Shown here: in pieces, positions 1 to 10,195 of the stretch
Numbering within the stretch: position 1 is the first letter of the stretch
How the letters are laid out: each line of letters opens with the position of its first letter
NCBI GenBank assembly: GCA_023544645.1
Contig: JAMJFO010000027.1
Span: 1-40,917, forward strand
DNA length: 40,917 bases
Direction of reading: 5' to 3'
DNA from: Desulfobulbaceae bacterium
Lineage (GTDB): Bacteria; Desulfobacterota; Desulfobulbia; Desulfobulbales; Desulfobulbaceae
Notes under the pieces: generated by a model
What the model was told of the DNA's origin: nothing
Seen by the model: only the letters and a program-made list of their open reading frames with translations
The model's database searches: none
Position numbers and translations under genes: made by a program

Positions 1-34
1 TATCGAAATTTTTACTTAGCCATCTTTGAGTGTG

Positions 35-58
35 TGATGGACTTTTTACGAGTCCTTC
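35..58. repeat. Small hairpin element
   Basis: An imperfect inverted repeat sits near the left edge: GGACT (39-43) pairs with AGTCC (51-55) around the loop TTTTACG, extended by TGA/TCA beyond one T-T mismatch. I recall short palindromes with a TTTTTACG core recurring between genes in sulfate-reducer-like genomes, but cannot verify that here. It could also be the terminator of a gene left of the window. The rest of 1-271 shows no gene; it is the leader of the next CDS. Confidence 0.35.
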
Positions 59-271
59 AATAGTGGGGCCGGCTCACTTTTCTCTTTTCCATCCTTTTCT
101 TTTTTACATTTTCCTGTAAATATGAAAGTAGATTCGTAGCGTATGCCCAACAGTCCGGGGCTTTGCGGATAAATTTATCATCGCCTGCCAGGATCACCGG
201 AATGATCTGTTTTTGGTTTCCCGGACCTGAAAGGGCGTAATAACGAGAAATTGTTTTTTTTGAGATAATTG

Positions 272-2500
272 ATGAACGACAAGGATGACAAATTCGAGCT
301 GGACCAATCAGCCCATGCCTTATACAACCTGCTTGAAGGTATCGATGATACCCGGCGGGTCGATGAATCCGGAATCTCACAGTCATCGCTTATTGATCTC
401 CTTAACCGGCAGACAAAGGAGCTCGATCATTATCGAATGTTGCTGGCTGATGCTGCATGCCTGTTTGCCGGAATCCTCAAAAGCAGTTTTTCAGCCGCGC
501 CCTCCCGGGAGATTGATCAGAAGATTCAGGCTTTTCTTAACGCTCTGAAAAAGATCGCAAAATTTCCGCAATTCAATCGTCAGATATATTGTCGTCTGCG
601 CGGACAGCAATACACTTCGAATCAGTCCGGCTCCGAAACCTATGACTATGAGTTGTCGTTCAACAATATTTTTCTCGATTCTCAGATGGCCCAGATCATT
701 GAAGAGAGAGAAAAAATACAAGGAAAAGGATTGTATCTAAAGCTGATGGATGCTTTCCAGTCCTTGAGCGAGATGAATGTTTTCAATTTCTCCATCGATA
801 CGGGCGCCGGTGGAGCAGAGGATTACCGTAAACTGGAGACCACCCTCCGGCTCCTGATCAAGTTTTACAAGAACCCTGCCCGGGAAGGATTTGTTGTTTT
901 GGATGAGTATGGTCAGTCCAACATTAATCTGACTTTACTGGCGGCAATGAACAAGGTAAAACCCGCCGCCCTCCAGAAGCTGGTTGACAAAATCAAACCC
1001 TTGATCCTTGGCCCGACCCCGGATAAGGGGCTTGCGCTTTTCACCACGGTGTATGATGCGATATCCCTGTCCCTGGACCGGCGCGAGGATCTCAAGAAAA
1101 TTCCTATTGAAGTGAATAAAACGCAACTGCTTATGGATAATCTGCACTCCGACCCCAAGCGCGCGGTCGTTGTCGTCCAGATCTCGAGGCTGGTTCTGGC
1201 TAAATACGGGAGCAGTCCCCGAATGGCATCCGAGGTTATCAACAGTATCAATAGCGCCGGTTATATTAATATTCGCCCGGAAGTGATGGGCACTCGCTTG
1301 ACCAGAGCATCGGATTTTCTTGAGCTTGCCGAGAAGAATGATAATGGCGAAGATTTGCAGAGCGAGGCCCTGCGCAACATAGAAGAAGGGTTGGATCATC
1401 TGCCCGATGAAATGTACCATCATATATCCGTCAATGGTTCAGCGGCAAGCACTTTCAACATCGAGGGTCAGGAAACAACGTTTCTTCTCCATGAGAAGAT
1501 CCTGGATTTTCTCAGTTTTTTTATCCGCAGGTCTTCGATCAAAAAAAAGGTCCAGGATATTGCCAATAAAAATGTTTGGTTTGACGATGATGATTATGCG
1601 GTAATTGCCAAAAATTTCAAGATTTCCAAAGAAGATGCGGTTGATTTGATCAGCCTGCTTCGTGACAGTTTTGATTTTAACGGCAATTTCCGCCGCAGCT
1701 TTTTTGAAAAGAATATCCAGAGTTTTGTCAGGTGCGGCAGCAAGGTTTTCGAATTTCTCTGGCATTACCTTAAAGAGCTTCCCTTGAGAAATGACCGGGT
1801 CGCCTTTCTGAATGCGCTCCAGGCGCTGGTCGCCCAATTTGAGCAGCCGAAGGTAGCGCTCGATATACTTCTTTCCGATATATTTGACCCTCGGTCAACA
1901 AAAGACGTGCAGTTCTCCGACCGCAATGCCTTTATTTTGGCAACAGCTTTGTTGTGCCCCGGTAAACCTCTTGGAAGAAGTCATATCGAGCTTACCCCTG
2001 AAGATGTTCTGCAGGTCAAGGACGATCTTAACCTGGACACGATTTCCATTGTGCCGGAGTTTTTTGAACAAAACCATGAAAAAATCATCCAGAAATTCAG
2101 GTTGATTACCGAACTTCTGCTGAAATCATCGGCCAGGGAGAATTTTACGGAAAATGAAATGCAACCTCGTTTTCTCCTCTACCTGATCCGGGAGATGGTG
2201 ATCTTTTTTTCCCTGACCGGCGGCAAATCAGCCCACGCCATCATCCGCGGTGTTGTTCTGGAGTTCGGTGATCCCTTTTCGGCCTATTATAGAGAAATGA
2301 AAAACAAGGAGAACCTGCGCCATTCACTGCAGCTTCTGCAGATTGCCGCCCGCAGTTTACGGAGGTTTGCGGATCCTCAGGACATGAACCTTCTGGCGGA
2401 AATCATCGGCAACGAAGAAGCTTTTGTTGCGCTCTATGACGAACCGGATCCGCTTAATCATGTCCAGCGGGTGATGGAGAAGATCAGAAAAGGCGATTGA
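272..2500 (+). CDS. Large helical protein of unknown function
   Basis: A 742-residue soluble protein that I do not recognise. It has no signal peptide or membrane segment and no Walker, zinc or catalytic motif visible. The composition suggests a mostly alpha-helical protein with many amphipathic stretches, for example the region ending KKKVQDIANKNVWFDDDDY near the middle, and a charged, acidic N-terminus. A TTG lies one codon upstream, but ATG 272 is preferred, with a weak GAG-type ribosome site just before it. The gene stands alone and converges on the GAF-cyclase gene 62 bp away. The length and helical pattern would suit a scaffold or repeat protein, but that is a guess. The open frame is long and uninterrupted, so the gene itself is secure. 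Confidence 0.8.
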   Translation: MNDKDDKFELDQSAHALYNLLEGIDDTRRVDESGISQSSLIDLLNRQTKELDHYRMLLADAACLFAGILKSSFSAAPSREIDQKIQAFLNALKKIAKFPQFNRQIYCRLRGQQYTSNQSGSETYDYELSFNNIFLDSQMAQIIEEREKIQGKGLYLKLMDAFQSLSEMNVFNFSIDTGAGGAEDYRKLETTLRLLIKFYKNPAREGFVVLDEYGQSNINLTLLAAMNKVKPAALQKLVDKIKPLILGPTPDKGLALFTTVYDAISLSLDRREDLKKIPIEVNKTQLLMDNLHSDPKRAVVVVQISRLVLAKYGSSPRMASEVINSINSAGYINIRPEVMGTRLTRASDFLELAEKNDNGEDLQSEALRNIEEGLDHLPDEMYHHISVNGSAASTFNIEGQETTFLLHEKILDFLSFFIRRSSIKKKVQDIANKNVWFDDDDYAVIAKNFKISKEDAVDLISLLRDSFDFNGNFRRSFFEKNIQSFVRCGSKVFEFLWHYLKELPLRNDRVAFLNALQALVAQFEQPKVALDILLSDIFDPRSTKDVQFSDRNAFILATALLCPGKPLGRSHIELTPEDVLQVKDDLNLDTISIVPEFFEQNHEKIIQKFRLITELLLKSSARENFTENEMQPRFLLYLIREMVIFFSLTGGKSAHAIIRGVVLEFGDPFSAYYREMKNKENLRHSLQLLQIAARSLRRFADPQDMNLLAEIIGNEEAFVALYDEPDPLNHVQRVMEKIRKGD

Positions 2501-2561
2501 TTGTCTGGCGGTCGGAAAAACGGCGCCGGTGTAGAGCAGGTTTATGGATGTACTCTTTCCT

Positions 2562-5087
2562 TTATCTTCCCAGCAGTTCGTATACCTTCATATCAGCTAT
2601 CGTCTTATCAATTTCCCTGACTTCCAGAGGGCTCTGTACGGCGCGAACGGTGCTTTCGGACACGAGAACCACGTTGGGCATGGTCTTGGTCATATCCTGC
2701 AGCCGGAAGACATTGTTGACTGAATCTCCGATAACCGTATAGTCCATTTTCATGTCAAAACCGATATTTCCGACTACCACCTCGCCGGTAAAGATACTGA
2801 CCCCGATATTGACCGGTTCGTCGAGGATCGCTTTCAGGTAATCTTCGTTTAATGACTCGATGGCGTACTGCATTTCAAGGGCCGCTGAGACGGCGTTCTC
2901 CGCGTCCATTGCCGTGGAGACCGGGGCGCCGAACAAAGCCAGAAAACCGTCGCCGAGATATTTGTCGACAATGCCGTGATGTTTAAAAACGATGCCGCCC
3001 ATTATTGAGAAAAACTGGTTCAGCAGGGCGACGCTTTTTATCGGGCCGATTTTCCTGGTGAGCTTCGAAAAATTGCGGATATCCAGATTGAGCAGGGTGA
3101 TGGTCTTGAATTCGTCAACAATTTTCCGGTTGATCGTGGCGCCGTGGATAATCTTATCGATCACCTCTTTGGGAACGAATTTCTGGAACACGCCTCTGAT
3201 GCTCCTTTCCTGTTCGGCCATTAAAACGGTCTCTTTGTAAAGACGGGCATTTTCCATGGCAATGCTTACCGAGGTCGCGATGGATTGGAGAAGATCCTTG
3301 TCTCCATCGGTAAAATCGCCGTCCAGCTTATTGAGGACCTCGATTGCCCCGATTACCTTTCCTTGCGAGATCATCGGCACACAGAGGACGGAACGGGTTT
3401 TGAACCCGGTTGCAGTGTCTATTTCCGGGTGAAAATAGTTTGAGTTCTGGGCATCATTTTCAATGATAGGCTTGCCGAGGGATGCAGCCGCTCCTGAAAT
3501 ACCCTGACCCATCTGCAGGCGGAATTTTTTCAGCTGATCAACATCAATTTCAAAGGCAACGGCAAATTCAAGGCGGTTGCCTTTGACAAGAGACAGGGAT
3601 CCCGCCTCAACATTCATCAGGGTCCGGATCATGTCCATGGTGTATTTGAGAACCTTGTTTATGTCAAAGGTTGAGCTGGCAAGGGCGCTGCCGATCTGTT
3701 TGATTGCTTCCAGCTCCTGGTTTCTCTTGATGACCGAGGATGCCAGTCGACCTTTATCAATAGTAAAGGAAACAATGTTGGCAATGGAGTCATTAAGTTC
3801 ATGGCAGTCATGGAATGGTTTGCTGTCTTTGGCATAGAAAATTACGATGCCGTTGACATCGCCGCGCATGGTTAAGGGGACGATAAGGCACGATTTCAGG
3901 CCGTGATTGACAAACAGCTTTTTGTTGTCCATGCCGATGGCCTCCGGATCAATTACATCGATTATCCGGCAGGACCCCTGGTTAATGGATTTTTCAATCA
4001 TCCCCCCTTTGATGGTGAACCTTTCACCGATGGATATGTCGGAAATTTTGGTGGAGATCAAGTCGGTTACGGAAAGGTAGTTGTCTTTTGCATTTTCCCG
4101 GATCATGACCAGGGCGGACTCAAAGGGGAGGATATTCTGGACCTCGTTAAGGACGGTGTGTAACAATTCGCTGCCCTCAAGACTGGAGTTCACAACCTTG
4201 AATATTTTTTTGAAGGTCCCCATGTGCCGTCTTTCCAACTCTGTTTCACGCATGAGGCGAATATTTTCAAAAGTGAAGGCAGCATTGCTTAAAAGCGGCG
4301 CCAGGGCTTCGACATCCATTTCGGAAAAAATCTTTTTGTCGTCTTTACAGGAAATCGTCAGCACTCCGATAACTTCCTTGATGGTTTTGATCGGCATGAC
4401 GACAAAAGATTTTGTTCCGTAATGAACTCGGTTGGTCCGCCCGAAACGTCTTTCCTTCTCGATGTCCTTGATAACCAGGGGGGCTTTGTTAATGACTGCG
4501 TATTTGGCGATTGACGTTTCAAAATTAATCTTGTCATCTATCCGGATACGGTCACTGAGACCGATGCTGGCTTTGACCGTAAAACTCTTGGGCGCCGAAT
4601 TATCGAGGATCATGATTGAGCCGATATCGGCGTCTGTCAGGAGCAGGGCACGCTCAAGGGTGACATGAAGTATTTCCCAGGGATCCTGGGAGCCATAGCA
4701 TAGATCGGATAACTCTTTGAGGATCGATATCTCCGAGGATTTTTTGGCAAGTTGCGCGGAATGGAGAAGAAATTTTCCTTCAATGGCGTTGAATGACTGG
4801 ATGATCTGTTGTAATTCATTCTGGTTTTCGTCCACCAGCCCGGGAGACAAGTCTTGTGCTATTTTGTTCCTGATGTTTTGCGATATGTTGACAATATGAT
4901 CAAACGATTTTCGCAGCATGGTGAAGCCGACAAAAATATAAACAAGCCCGATGAGGATAAAAAACTTGATATAATTGTCGTTGAGCAGATTGTATTTGTA
5001 CACCAGGTACATAAAGCCCGAACAGGGAAAAAGAAGGAGAAAAAGGAAAATTATATTGAGTCTGTAGTAAAGGCCTGTGTTATTCAT
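2562..5087 (-). CDS. Membrane-anchored GAF-domain adenylate/guanylate cyclase
   Basis: Probable class III cyclase making cAMP (or cGMP) from ATP (GTP) at the inner membrane. Two closely spaced hydrophobic helices lie within the first 60 residues (around IIFLFLLLFPCSGFMYLVY and FILIGLVYIFVGFTML). About three GAF sensor domains follow, the third containing VLCVPMISQGKVIGAIEVLN. The cyclase domain fills the last 180 residues. Catalytic signatures are present: the metal-binding Asp in LNLDIRNFS, the Lys and second Asp in DKYLGDGFLALFG, and the transition-state Asn/Arg pair in YTVIGDSVNNVFRLQ, so it should be active. ATG 5087 is chosen because the helix begins soon after; an in-frame GTG at 5144 would add 19 residues, and neither has a clear ribosome site. 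The GAF ligand is unknown. The gene is monocistronic and divergent from yjbQ. Confidence 0.92.
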   Translation of the reverse strand: MNNTGLYYRLNIIFLFLLLFPCSGFMYLVYKYNLLNDNYIKFFILIGLVYIFVGFTMLRKSFDHIVNISQNIRNKIAQDLSPGLVDENQNELQQIIQSFNAIEGKFLLHSAQLAKKSSEISILKELSDLCYGSQDPWEILHVTLERALLLTDADIGSIMILDNSAPKSFTVKASIGLSDRIRIDDKINFETSIAKYAVINKAPLVIKDIEKERRFGRTNRVHYGTKSFVVMPIKTIKEVIGVLTISCKDDKKIFSEMDVEALAPLLSNAAFTFENIRLMRETELERRHMGTFKKIFKVVNSSLEGSELLHTVLNEVQNILPFESALVMIRENAKDNYLSVTDLISTKISDISIGERFTIKGGMIEKSINQGSCRIIDVIDPEAIGMDNKKLFVNHGLKSCLIVPLTMRGDVNGIVIFYAKDSKPFHDCHELNDSIANIVSFTIDKGRLASSVIKRNQELEAIKQIGSALASSTFDINKVLKYTMDMIRTLMNVEAGSLSLVKGNRLEFAVAFEIDVDQLKKFRLQMGQGISGAAASLGKPIIENDAQNSNYFHPEIDTATGFKTRSVLCVPMISQGKVIGAIEVLNKLDGDFTDGDKDLLQSIATSVSIAMENARLYKETVLMAEQERSIRGVFQKFVPKEVIDKIIHGATINRKIVDEFKTITLLNLDIRNFSKLTRKIGPIKSVALLNQFFSIMGGIVFKHHGIVDKYLGDGFLALFGAPVSTAMDAENAVSAALEMQYAIESLNEDYLKAILDEPVNIGVSIFTGEVVVGNIGFDMKMDYTVIGDSVNNVFRLQDMTKTMPNVVLVSESTVRAVQSPLEVREIDKTIADMKVYELLGR

Positions 5088-5350
5088 AATTGTTATATTT
5101 ACCCAAAAAAAATGAGATGATATGCATTTACCTGCTTGCGACACGATACAAAATCAGGTCGCGCCCTCAAGGTTGCCAACTCCTTTACTCCATATACCTC
5201 CTTTTCTGCGAAAATCCAAAATCATTTCGGATTAAACAGGACCCGAATCAGGGTGATTGAAGCTGAAAAGGGTAACGTGGTTCAGGGAAAATTATTGTAT
5301 GGGCGGTGAAATTCTTCTGAAAATGAAAAATATAAAAAGGAGGAAAAACC

Positions 5351-5767
5351 ATGAAAAGCTACCACAAAGAGCTCTGGTTCGAAGTGCCCACGAGAAGGGC
5401 GTTTATCAACATTACCCCCCAGGTGGAGGAGTGTTTGCGCGCGAGCGGCATTAAAGAGGGGTTGCTGCTCTGCAACGCCATGCACATCACTGCATCGGTG
5501 TTCATCAACGACGATGAGTCCGGCCTGCACCATGACTACGAAGTGTGGCTGGAAAAGCTAGCCCCGCATGAACCTGTTTCCCAGTATCGCCATAACGGCT
5601 ACGAGGACAATGGTGATGCCCATCTCAAACGGCAGGTGATGGGGCGGGAAGTCGTGGTGGCGGTTACAGAGGGAAGGCTGCATTTCGGCACCTGGGAACG
5701 CATTTTCTACGGTGAGTTTGACGGCAGGCGCAGGAAGCGGGTCCTGGTCAAGATAATCGGCGAATAA
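5351..5767 (+). CDS. yjbQ: YjbQ/UPF0047 family protein
   Basis: A 138-residue protein of the YjbQ (UPF0047) family, small trimeric beta-rich cytoplasmic proteins; members show thiamine-phosphate synthase side activity, but their true role is unsettled. The family signature is clear throughout: [10 protein letters not shown] near residue 22, [18 protein letters not shown], the histidine-rich [17 protein letters not shown], and the C-terminal [20 protein letters not shown]. The length is typical. A strong AGGAGG ribosome site lies just upstream. The DUF255 gene begins about 10 bp downstream, suggesting cotranscription, although no functional link is obvious. Confidence 0.95.
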   Translation: MKSYHKELWFEVPTRRAFINITPQVEECLRASGIKEGLLLCNAMHITASVFINDDESGLHHDYEVWLEKLAPHEPVSQYRHNGYEDNGDAHLKRQVMGREVVVAVTEGRLHFGTWERIFYGEFDGRRRKRVLVKIIGE

Positions 5768-5777
5768 CTTCCCTGTG

Positions 5778-8009
5778 ATGTTCATGAAACAGATTGCCTC
5801 ATTGGCGCTGGTGTTTATTGTAAGTACATGGGGTTACGCTGAACCAATCGATGAACTGGTCAACAGGAGGCTTGCCATGGGAGAAAAACCGAACCGGCTG
5901 GTCAAGGAGAAAAGTCCGTATCTCCTGCAGCATGCCTTTAATCCGGTGGACTGGTATCCCTGGGGCGATGAAGCTTTTGCCAAAGCAAAAGCCGAGAACA
6001 AACCGATATTCCTCTCTGTAGGGTATTCCACCTGTCACTGGTGTCATGTGATGGAGGAGGAATCATTTGAAAGTGCTCGGATATCCGCAATTTTAAACCG
6101 CTGGTTCGTCAGCATCAAGGTGGACCGGGAAGAGCGTCCGGATGTCGACCAGGTGTACATGTCCGCGACCCAGGCTATGACCGGCAGCGGCGGCTGGCCC
6201 ATGTCCGTATTTCTATTTCCCGACGGCAAGCCCTTTTATGCCGGATCCTATTTCCCGCCGCAGGCCATGTATGGCCGCCCCGGTTTCGCTGACCTGCTCA
6301 TGGGAATTCAGGAGGCATGGGAAAACAAGCGCGGGGACCTGCATGACGTTGCCGCCCGGCTGGCTGGAGAGCTTGAGAAAAGGTCGAAGAGTACGGGGGA
6401 CGGCAAATTCGAAAAGGATATCATGGACCGGGCCTACAGGGAATTTGCGAAAAATTATGATTCCACCTACGGCGGATTCAGCCAGGCCCCTAAATTTCCC
6501 CGACCGGTCCAGTTCAACTTTCTCCTGCAATATTGGCATCGTACCGGCAATGAACAGGCAAGGGACATGACGCTGCAGACCCTGCAATTCATGGCAAAAG
6601 GAGGGATCCGGGATCATCTTGGCGGAGGTTTTCACCGTTATGCCACCGATACCCGGTGGCAGGTACCGCATTTTGAGAAAATGCTCTACGATCAGGCCCA
6701 GCTGGCAAATACCTACCTTGATGCCTATATAATCACCGGAGAAGAAAAGTACTCGAGCGTGGCCGAACAGATATTTAACTATGTACTTCGAGACATGACT
6801 TCTCCCCAAGGCGCTTTTTACTCTGCCGAGGATGCGGACAGCGAAGATCCTTACAATCCCGGAAAAAGGAGCGAGGGCGCTTTTTTCCTGTGGACCGGCA
6901 AAGAGATTGAGAGACTCCTGCCCCAAGAGGATGCCGCCATATTCCATTTTCGGTTCGGCATCCAAGAAAACGGCAATGTTCCCGAGGATCCCCATGGTGA
7001 ATTTAAGGGAAGGAATATTCTCTCAATTGCTCATTCCATTGCCGATACGGCAAAGAAATTCAATAAAAACGAAGAGCTCATTGCTGCAAGCCTGGAAAAG
7101 TCCATGGCGCTGCTGCTGTCAGTACGATCAGCAAGGAAGCGGCCGCACCTTGATGACAAGGTGCTTGTAGCCTGGAACGGCATAATGATCGGGGCCCTGG
7201 CTCGAGGCGCGGTCATATTGAAGGACCATCGATTACTTGAGGCAGCGGAAAAAGCAGCATTGTTCATCCAAAATCAATTATATGACGTCCACGAAAAACA
7301 CCTGTGGAGACGTTACCGCGATGGCGAGAGCGCCATCGCCGGGCAGCTTGATGATTATGCCTTCCTGGTGGGCGGTCTAATCGAGCTGTACCAGGCCAGC
7401 CAGCAATCCCGGTGGCTGGAATGGGCCGTGGCTCTTACTGATAAACAGATAGAGTTGTTCTGGGACAAGGAGCAGGGCGGCTTTTTTGACAGTATTGGCG
7501 ATTCACTCCTCCCTTTCAGGATGAAAGCAGATTATGACGGGGCGGAACCTGCCGGCAATTCCGTTGCCGCCCAAAACCTGTTGCAGCTGGGGGCAATCAC
7601 CTTGAATGATGACTACACGGCAAAAGGAAAAATCACCACCACGCTCTTCAGTTCTGTTGTCCAGACGCACCCCATGATCATGCCCCGGATGTTGTGTTCG
7701 TTGGACCAGGCGCAATCAAAGCCGCAGCAGGTTATTATTGCTGGAAAGCCTGAGCGCCATGATACGCGGGAATTGCTTACAACGGTATTCGCATCATACG
7801 AGCCGGGAAGGGTGGTGCTGCTGGCAGATGATGGTCCAAACGAAGACTATCTGGCAAAACATCTCCCTTTCATTGAAGACATGGGAATGATTGACGACAG
7901 GTCTACAGCGTATGTTTGCAAGGATTTCACCTGTCAGATGCCGGTAAATGATGTTGAAGAGCTAAAATTACAGCTCCAGGGAAGCATGCCTGAAACTCCC
8001 CTCGAATAA
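5778..8009 (+). CDS. Exported thioredoxin-fold DUF255 (YyaL/SPATA20-like) protein
   Basis: A 743-residue member of the YyaL/SPATA20 family: an N-terminal thioredoxin-like DsbH/DUF255 domain joined to an (alpha/alpha)6 barrel of the N-acylglucosamine epimerase type. The family entry motif [18 protein letters not shown] is intact, and the CxxC sits in [14 protein letters not shown] (near residues 86-89). The barrel carries [22 protein letters not shown] and [11 protein letters not shown] hydrophobic leader ending around WGYA-EP looks like a signal peptide, so this copy is probably periplasmic, whereas many family members are cytoplasmic. An upstream GTG (5775) and a downstream ATG (5784) are alternative starts. 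The substrate is unknown; export plus CxxC suggests a redox or disulfide role. Confidence 0.93.
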   Translation: MFMKQIASLALVFIVSTWGYAEPIDELVNRRLAMGEKPNRLVKEKSPYLLQHAFNPVDWYPWGDEAFAKAKAENKPIFLSVGYSTCHWCHVMEEESFESARISAILNRWFVSIKVDREERPDVDQVYMSATQAMTGSGGWPMSVFLFPDGKPFYAGSYFPPQAMYGRPGFADLLMGIQEAWENKRGDLHDVAARLAGELEKRSKSTGDGKFEKDIMDRAYREFAKNYDSTYGGFSQAPKFPRPVQFNFLLQYWHRTGNEQARDMTLQTLQFMAKGGIRDHLGGGFHRYATDTRWQVPHFEKMLYDQAQLANTYLDAYIITGEEKYSSVAEQIFNYVLRDMTSPQGAFYSAEDADSEDPYNPGKRSEGAFFLWTGKEIERLLPQEDAAIFHFRFGIQENGNVPEDPHGEFKGRNILSIAHSIADTAKKFNKNEELIAASLEKSMALLLSVRSARKRPHLDDKVLVAWNGIMIGALARGAVILKDHRLLEAAEKAALFIQNQLYDVHEKHLWRRYRDGESAIAGQLDDYAFLVGGLIELYQASQQSRWLEWAVALTDKQIELFWDKEQGGFFDSIGDSLLPFRMKADYDGAEPAGNSVAAQNLLQLGAITLNDDYTAKGKITTTLFSSVVQTHPMIMPRMLCSLDQAQSKPQQVIIAGKPERHDTRELLTTVFASYEPGRVVLLADDGPNEDYLAKHLPFIEDMGMIDDRSTAYVCKDFTCQMPVNDVEELKLQLQGSMPETPLE

Positions 8010-8118
8010 ATTATTTTAATATTTATTACAAGGAATGCATTCTGAGCAGGGCACACTATTCTTTTCCTGAATAGGGAAAACAGGTTATTTGTGCTTCCAC
8101 CTGTTGATCGGCATTTTT

Positions 8119-8304
8119 TTATTCCAGCAAAAAAAAATCTCTCCACATGCCGGTGTCATCTGATTCCTTCTTTGGATCATGATCCGGTCCGGCCAATAAA
8201 TTCATTCTCCCCGGCATCATATCAAAAAAAGGCATGAGTTTGTTCTTGTCTCCGCACGTATCAGCAGCACACACCATTGCGGAATCGGGCAGGCAACACA
8301 CCAT
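8119..8304 (-). CDS. Doubtful small ORF
   Basis: A 61-codon minus-strand frame with ATG start, four cysteines in the first 17 residues and an acidic, aromatic C-terminus ending WRDFFLLE. Codon use is not obviously non-coding, but there is no convincing ribosome site and I recognise no family. It lies alone in the spacer upstream of the MerR-cyclase. It is kept as a low-confidence candidate because it is the only plausible reading of this stretch. Confidence 0.2.
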   Translation of the reverse strand: MVCCLPDSAMVCAADTCGDKNKLMPFFDMMPGRMNLLAGPDHDPKKESDDTGMWRDFFLLE

Positions 8305-8514
8305 GTCCGCATTCTTGGAAATGTCTATCCGAAGACAAAAACTGTTAAGCAGTATAAAATAAAAACAGAGTAGTTAGTTATACAGTACAGCTGAAAGAAG
8401 CTCAAATTCTATCTTGCTGAAAATACAATAACAACTTGGTATGAGGAAGCAAACAGCAACGGGTGCTTTAGACTGTATAAATGCACATGTTTTTTTGAAC
8501 AGTATAATTATTTC

Positions 8515-8546
8515 TTGACAAGTGTCTTTTTTTAATGTGTTATAAA
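8515..8546 (+). promoter_or_regulatory. Candidate long-spacer promoter of the MerR-cyclase operon
   Basis: TTGACA (8515-8520) and TATAAA (8541-8546) are separated by 20 bp. Known MerR regulators activate promoters with 19-20 bp spacers by untwisting DNA, so autoregulation by the downstream MerR-type protein is an attractive inference. The CAGTATAA box at 8500-8507 lies just upstream. Confidence 0.4.
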
Positions 8547-8659
8547 TTTGAGTGTAAAGGTTGAGTCGTCGAGAGGGTTGTTTTTCTTTTGCTGCCGGCT
8601 GGACAGTTCGCATGATTTCGGGCCGCATGGCCTGGTACATAGGGATGGCTGCAAGTTTC

Positions 8660-10195
8660 ATGATTACAAGCAAAGACATTATCCGCAGAACAGGAATTTC
8701 AAGGGCAACCTTGAACAACTACATTAAGCTCGGGATCCTTCCCAGGCCCATTGTCGGTCCTCCTCGTCCCGGTGATCATGGAGTGAAGCAGATAGGGTAT
8801 TTTCCCGAAGATGTCATTGTTCGTCTGGACAGAGTCAGGCTCATGAAGGAGCAAGGCAGGTCCATGGACGAGATTTCGCGCCACTTTCAGTCCGTCCCGG
8901 AGTTCGATGGTTTTGCGACCGGTTCCGGCACCATTGAAAAAAATGAAGGGGAAGGGGACAGGCGCCGGGTTCGCCCGTATACACGCTCGACCGACCATGA
9001 GCTCAAGGTGACCATCTGTGATATCGAATCACCGGCATATCTTGTCGGACCTGATTTTGAGATTGAATGGATCAACAAGCAGGCCGAGGATATTGTGTTC
9101 AATAAAAAGGTACGCAGCCTTGTGGACAGTGAATCCAGGAATATTTTCCGCCTGTTTCTCGAGCAGCGCCACTCTGTCGGGACCGATGACTGGGTAAATC
9201 TTGCTTCTCTGCACCTGACCGTGCTGCAGAGAAAAATCAATGAAACGAATCTGGCCCGGTTGTTCAGTGATATTTCGGTCCGGGATTCCGCTGTCTTCAG
9301 TGACATTTTCAAATCAGGGCTCATGTCATCTCCCCAGCAGGCTTATCATCTGCCGGTGACCATGTCCCTGCCCGGAAATGTCCGCAAAAATTACCAGGTC
9401 CATACCATGGCCTTCCGGGAAGGCACTTTTTTTGTGTATCTGCCGGATGAAGGTATCAGCGGCAATGTGATGGCAATGCTCGGACAGCGTGAACGGGTGA
9501 TAAGTGAACTGCTCAGGCACAAAATGCCCTCGCTGGTGTCTCTCTGCGTGCTGTTCGCCGACCTGCAGGATTCGATGCGAATATGCGCTGAACTGCTTCC
9601 CGGGCAGTATTTTGAGCTGATTAATGACCTGTGGGAAGTGTCCGGTCCAGTGTTTGACAGGTACAGGGGAGTGTACGGCAAGCATGTCGGCGACGGCGTC
9701 CTTTATTATTTTCTCGACAGGGCCGGTGACGATTATCTGAAAAATTGCATTAATTGTTCGCTTGATCTTCGTGAAATCATGTTTGAATTCAGTGAGAAGT
9801 GGAAAGAGGCTAAAGGGTGGGACAATGACCTTTTCCTTAACACCGGCATAAATGAAGGGCAGGAGTTCTTCGGGACCATTCGTTCCGCAAATAATATAGA
9901 GTTTACAGCCCTTGGCGATACCATTAATACCGCAGCGAGATTATCGGAATTTGCCAGGAACGGTCAGATATGGACAACGAAAAATCTGGTCAGCAAGCTC
10001 AGTCAGGAAGACAGAAATATGCTGCGTTTCGGCGTCCATCGCAAAAACAATCCTGCAAATCGGTTTGTGCGCGATTCGTTTGCCCGGGTAGCTGACCTGA
10101 TTCCCGAAGACAGCCTTCATTACCGCGATTATTGCGCAATCGCAGGTTTACCGATCACCGAAGTCAAGGAAAGGGTCAGACCTGTACTTGAATAA
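8660..10195 (+). CDS. MerR-type DNA-binding domain fused to class III adenylate cyclase
   Basis: About 511 residues. Residues 1-75 form a MerR-like winged helix-turn-helix (SKDIIRRTGISRATLNNYIK, then GYFPEDVIVRLDRVRLMKEQGRSMDEI). A PAS-like segment follows from about residue 115 (CDIESPAYLVGPDFEIEWIN). The C-terminal cyclase domain keeps its catalytic residues: metal Asp 301 in LFADLQDS, Lys 341 and Asp 345 in GKHVGDGVL, and the Asn/Arg pair in ALGDTINTAARL. It therefore looks like an active, soluble cyclase that can also bind DNA. The start is uncertain: ATG 8660 lies directly before the helix-turn-helix, further ATGs lie at 8612, 8627 and 8645, and a TTG at 8561. The HD-GYP gene begins about 23 bp downstream, so the pair is probably an operon. 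No membrane segment is seen. Confidence 0.88.
   Translation: MITSKDIIRRTGISRATLNNYIKLGILPRPIVGPPRPGDHGVKQIGYFPEDVIVRLDRVRLMKEQGRSMDEISRHFQSVPEFDGFATGSGTIEKNEGEGDRRRVRPYTRSTDHELKVTICDIESPAYLVGPDFEIEWINKQAEDIVFNKKVRSLVDSESRNIFRLFLEQRHSVGTDDWVNLASLHLTVLQRKINETNLARLFSDISVRDSAVFSDIFKSGLMSSPQQAYHLPVTMSLPGNVRKNYQVHTMAFREGTFFVYLPDEGISGNVMAMLGQRERVISELLRHKMPSLVSLCVLFADLQDSMRICAELLPGQYFELINDLWEVSGPVFDRYRGVYGKHVGDGVLYYFLDRAGDDYLKNCINCSLDLREIMFEFSEKWKEAKGWDNDLFLNTGINEGQEFFGTIRSANNIEFTALGDTINTAARLSEFARNGQIWTTKNLVSKLSQEDRNMLRFGVHRKNNPANRFVRDSFARVADLIPEDSLHYRDYCAIAGLPITEVKERVRPVLE

Larger units (their letters stand above)
8010..8659. other. AT-rich intergenic region with repeated CWGTATAA boxes
   Basis: A 650-bp spacer upstream of the MerR-cyclase gene. 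The first 300 bp hold only a doubtful minus-strand frame. From about 8340 the DNA turns AT-rich and carries repeated boxes: CAGTATAA at 8350-8357, TTATACAGTACAG at 8378-8390, ACTGTATAA at 8472-8480 and ACAGTATAAT at 8499-8508. A perfect TTGACA at 8515-8520 precedes TATAAA at 8541-8546, but the spacing of 20 is too long for an unaided sigma-70 promoter. Long spacers are characteristic of MerR-activated promoters, which fits the downstream gene. Confidence 0.5.

Noticed and set aside
2500-2562. Bidirectional terminator between the first two genes
   Set aside because: CGGCGCCG followed by T on the minus strand is a loopless palindrome and cannot form a normal stem-loop.
5145-5350. TPP riboswitch before yjbQ
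   Set aside because: The thi-box consensus CTGAGA with the downstream ACC-type arm is absent.
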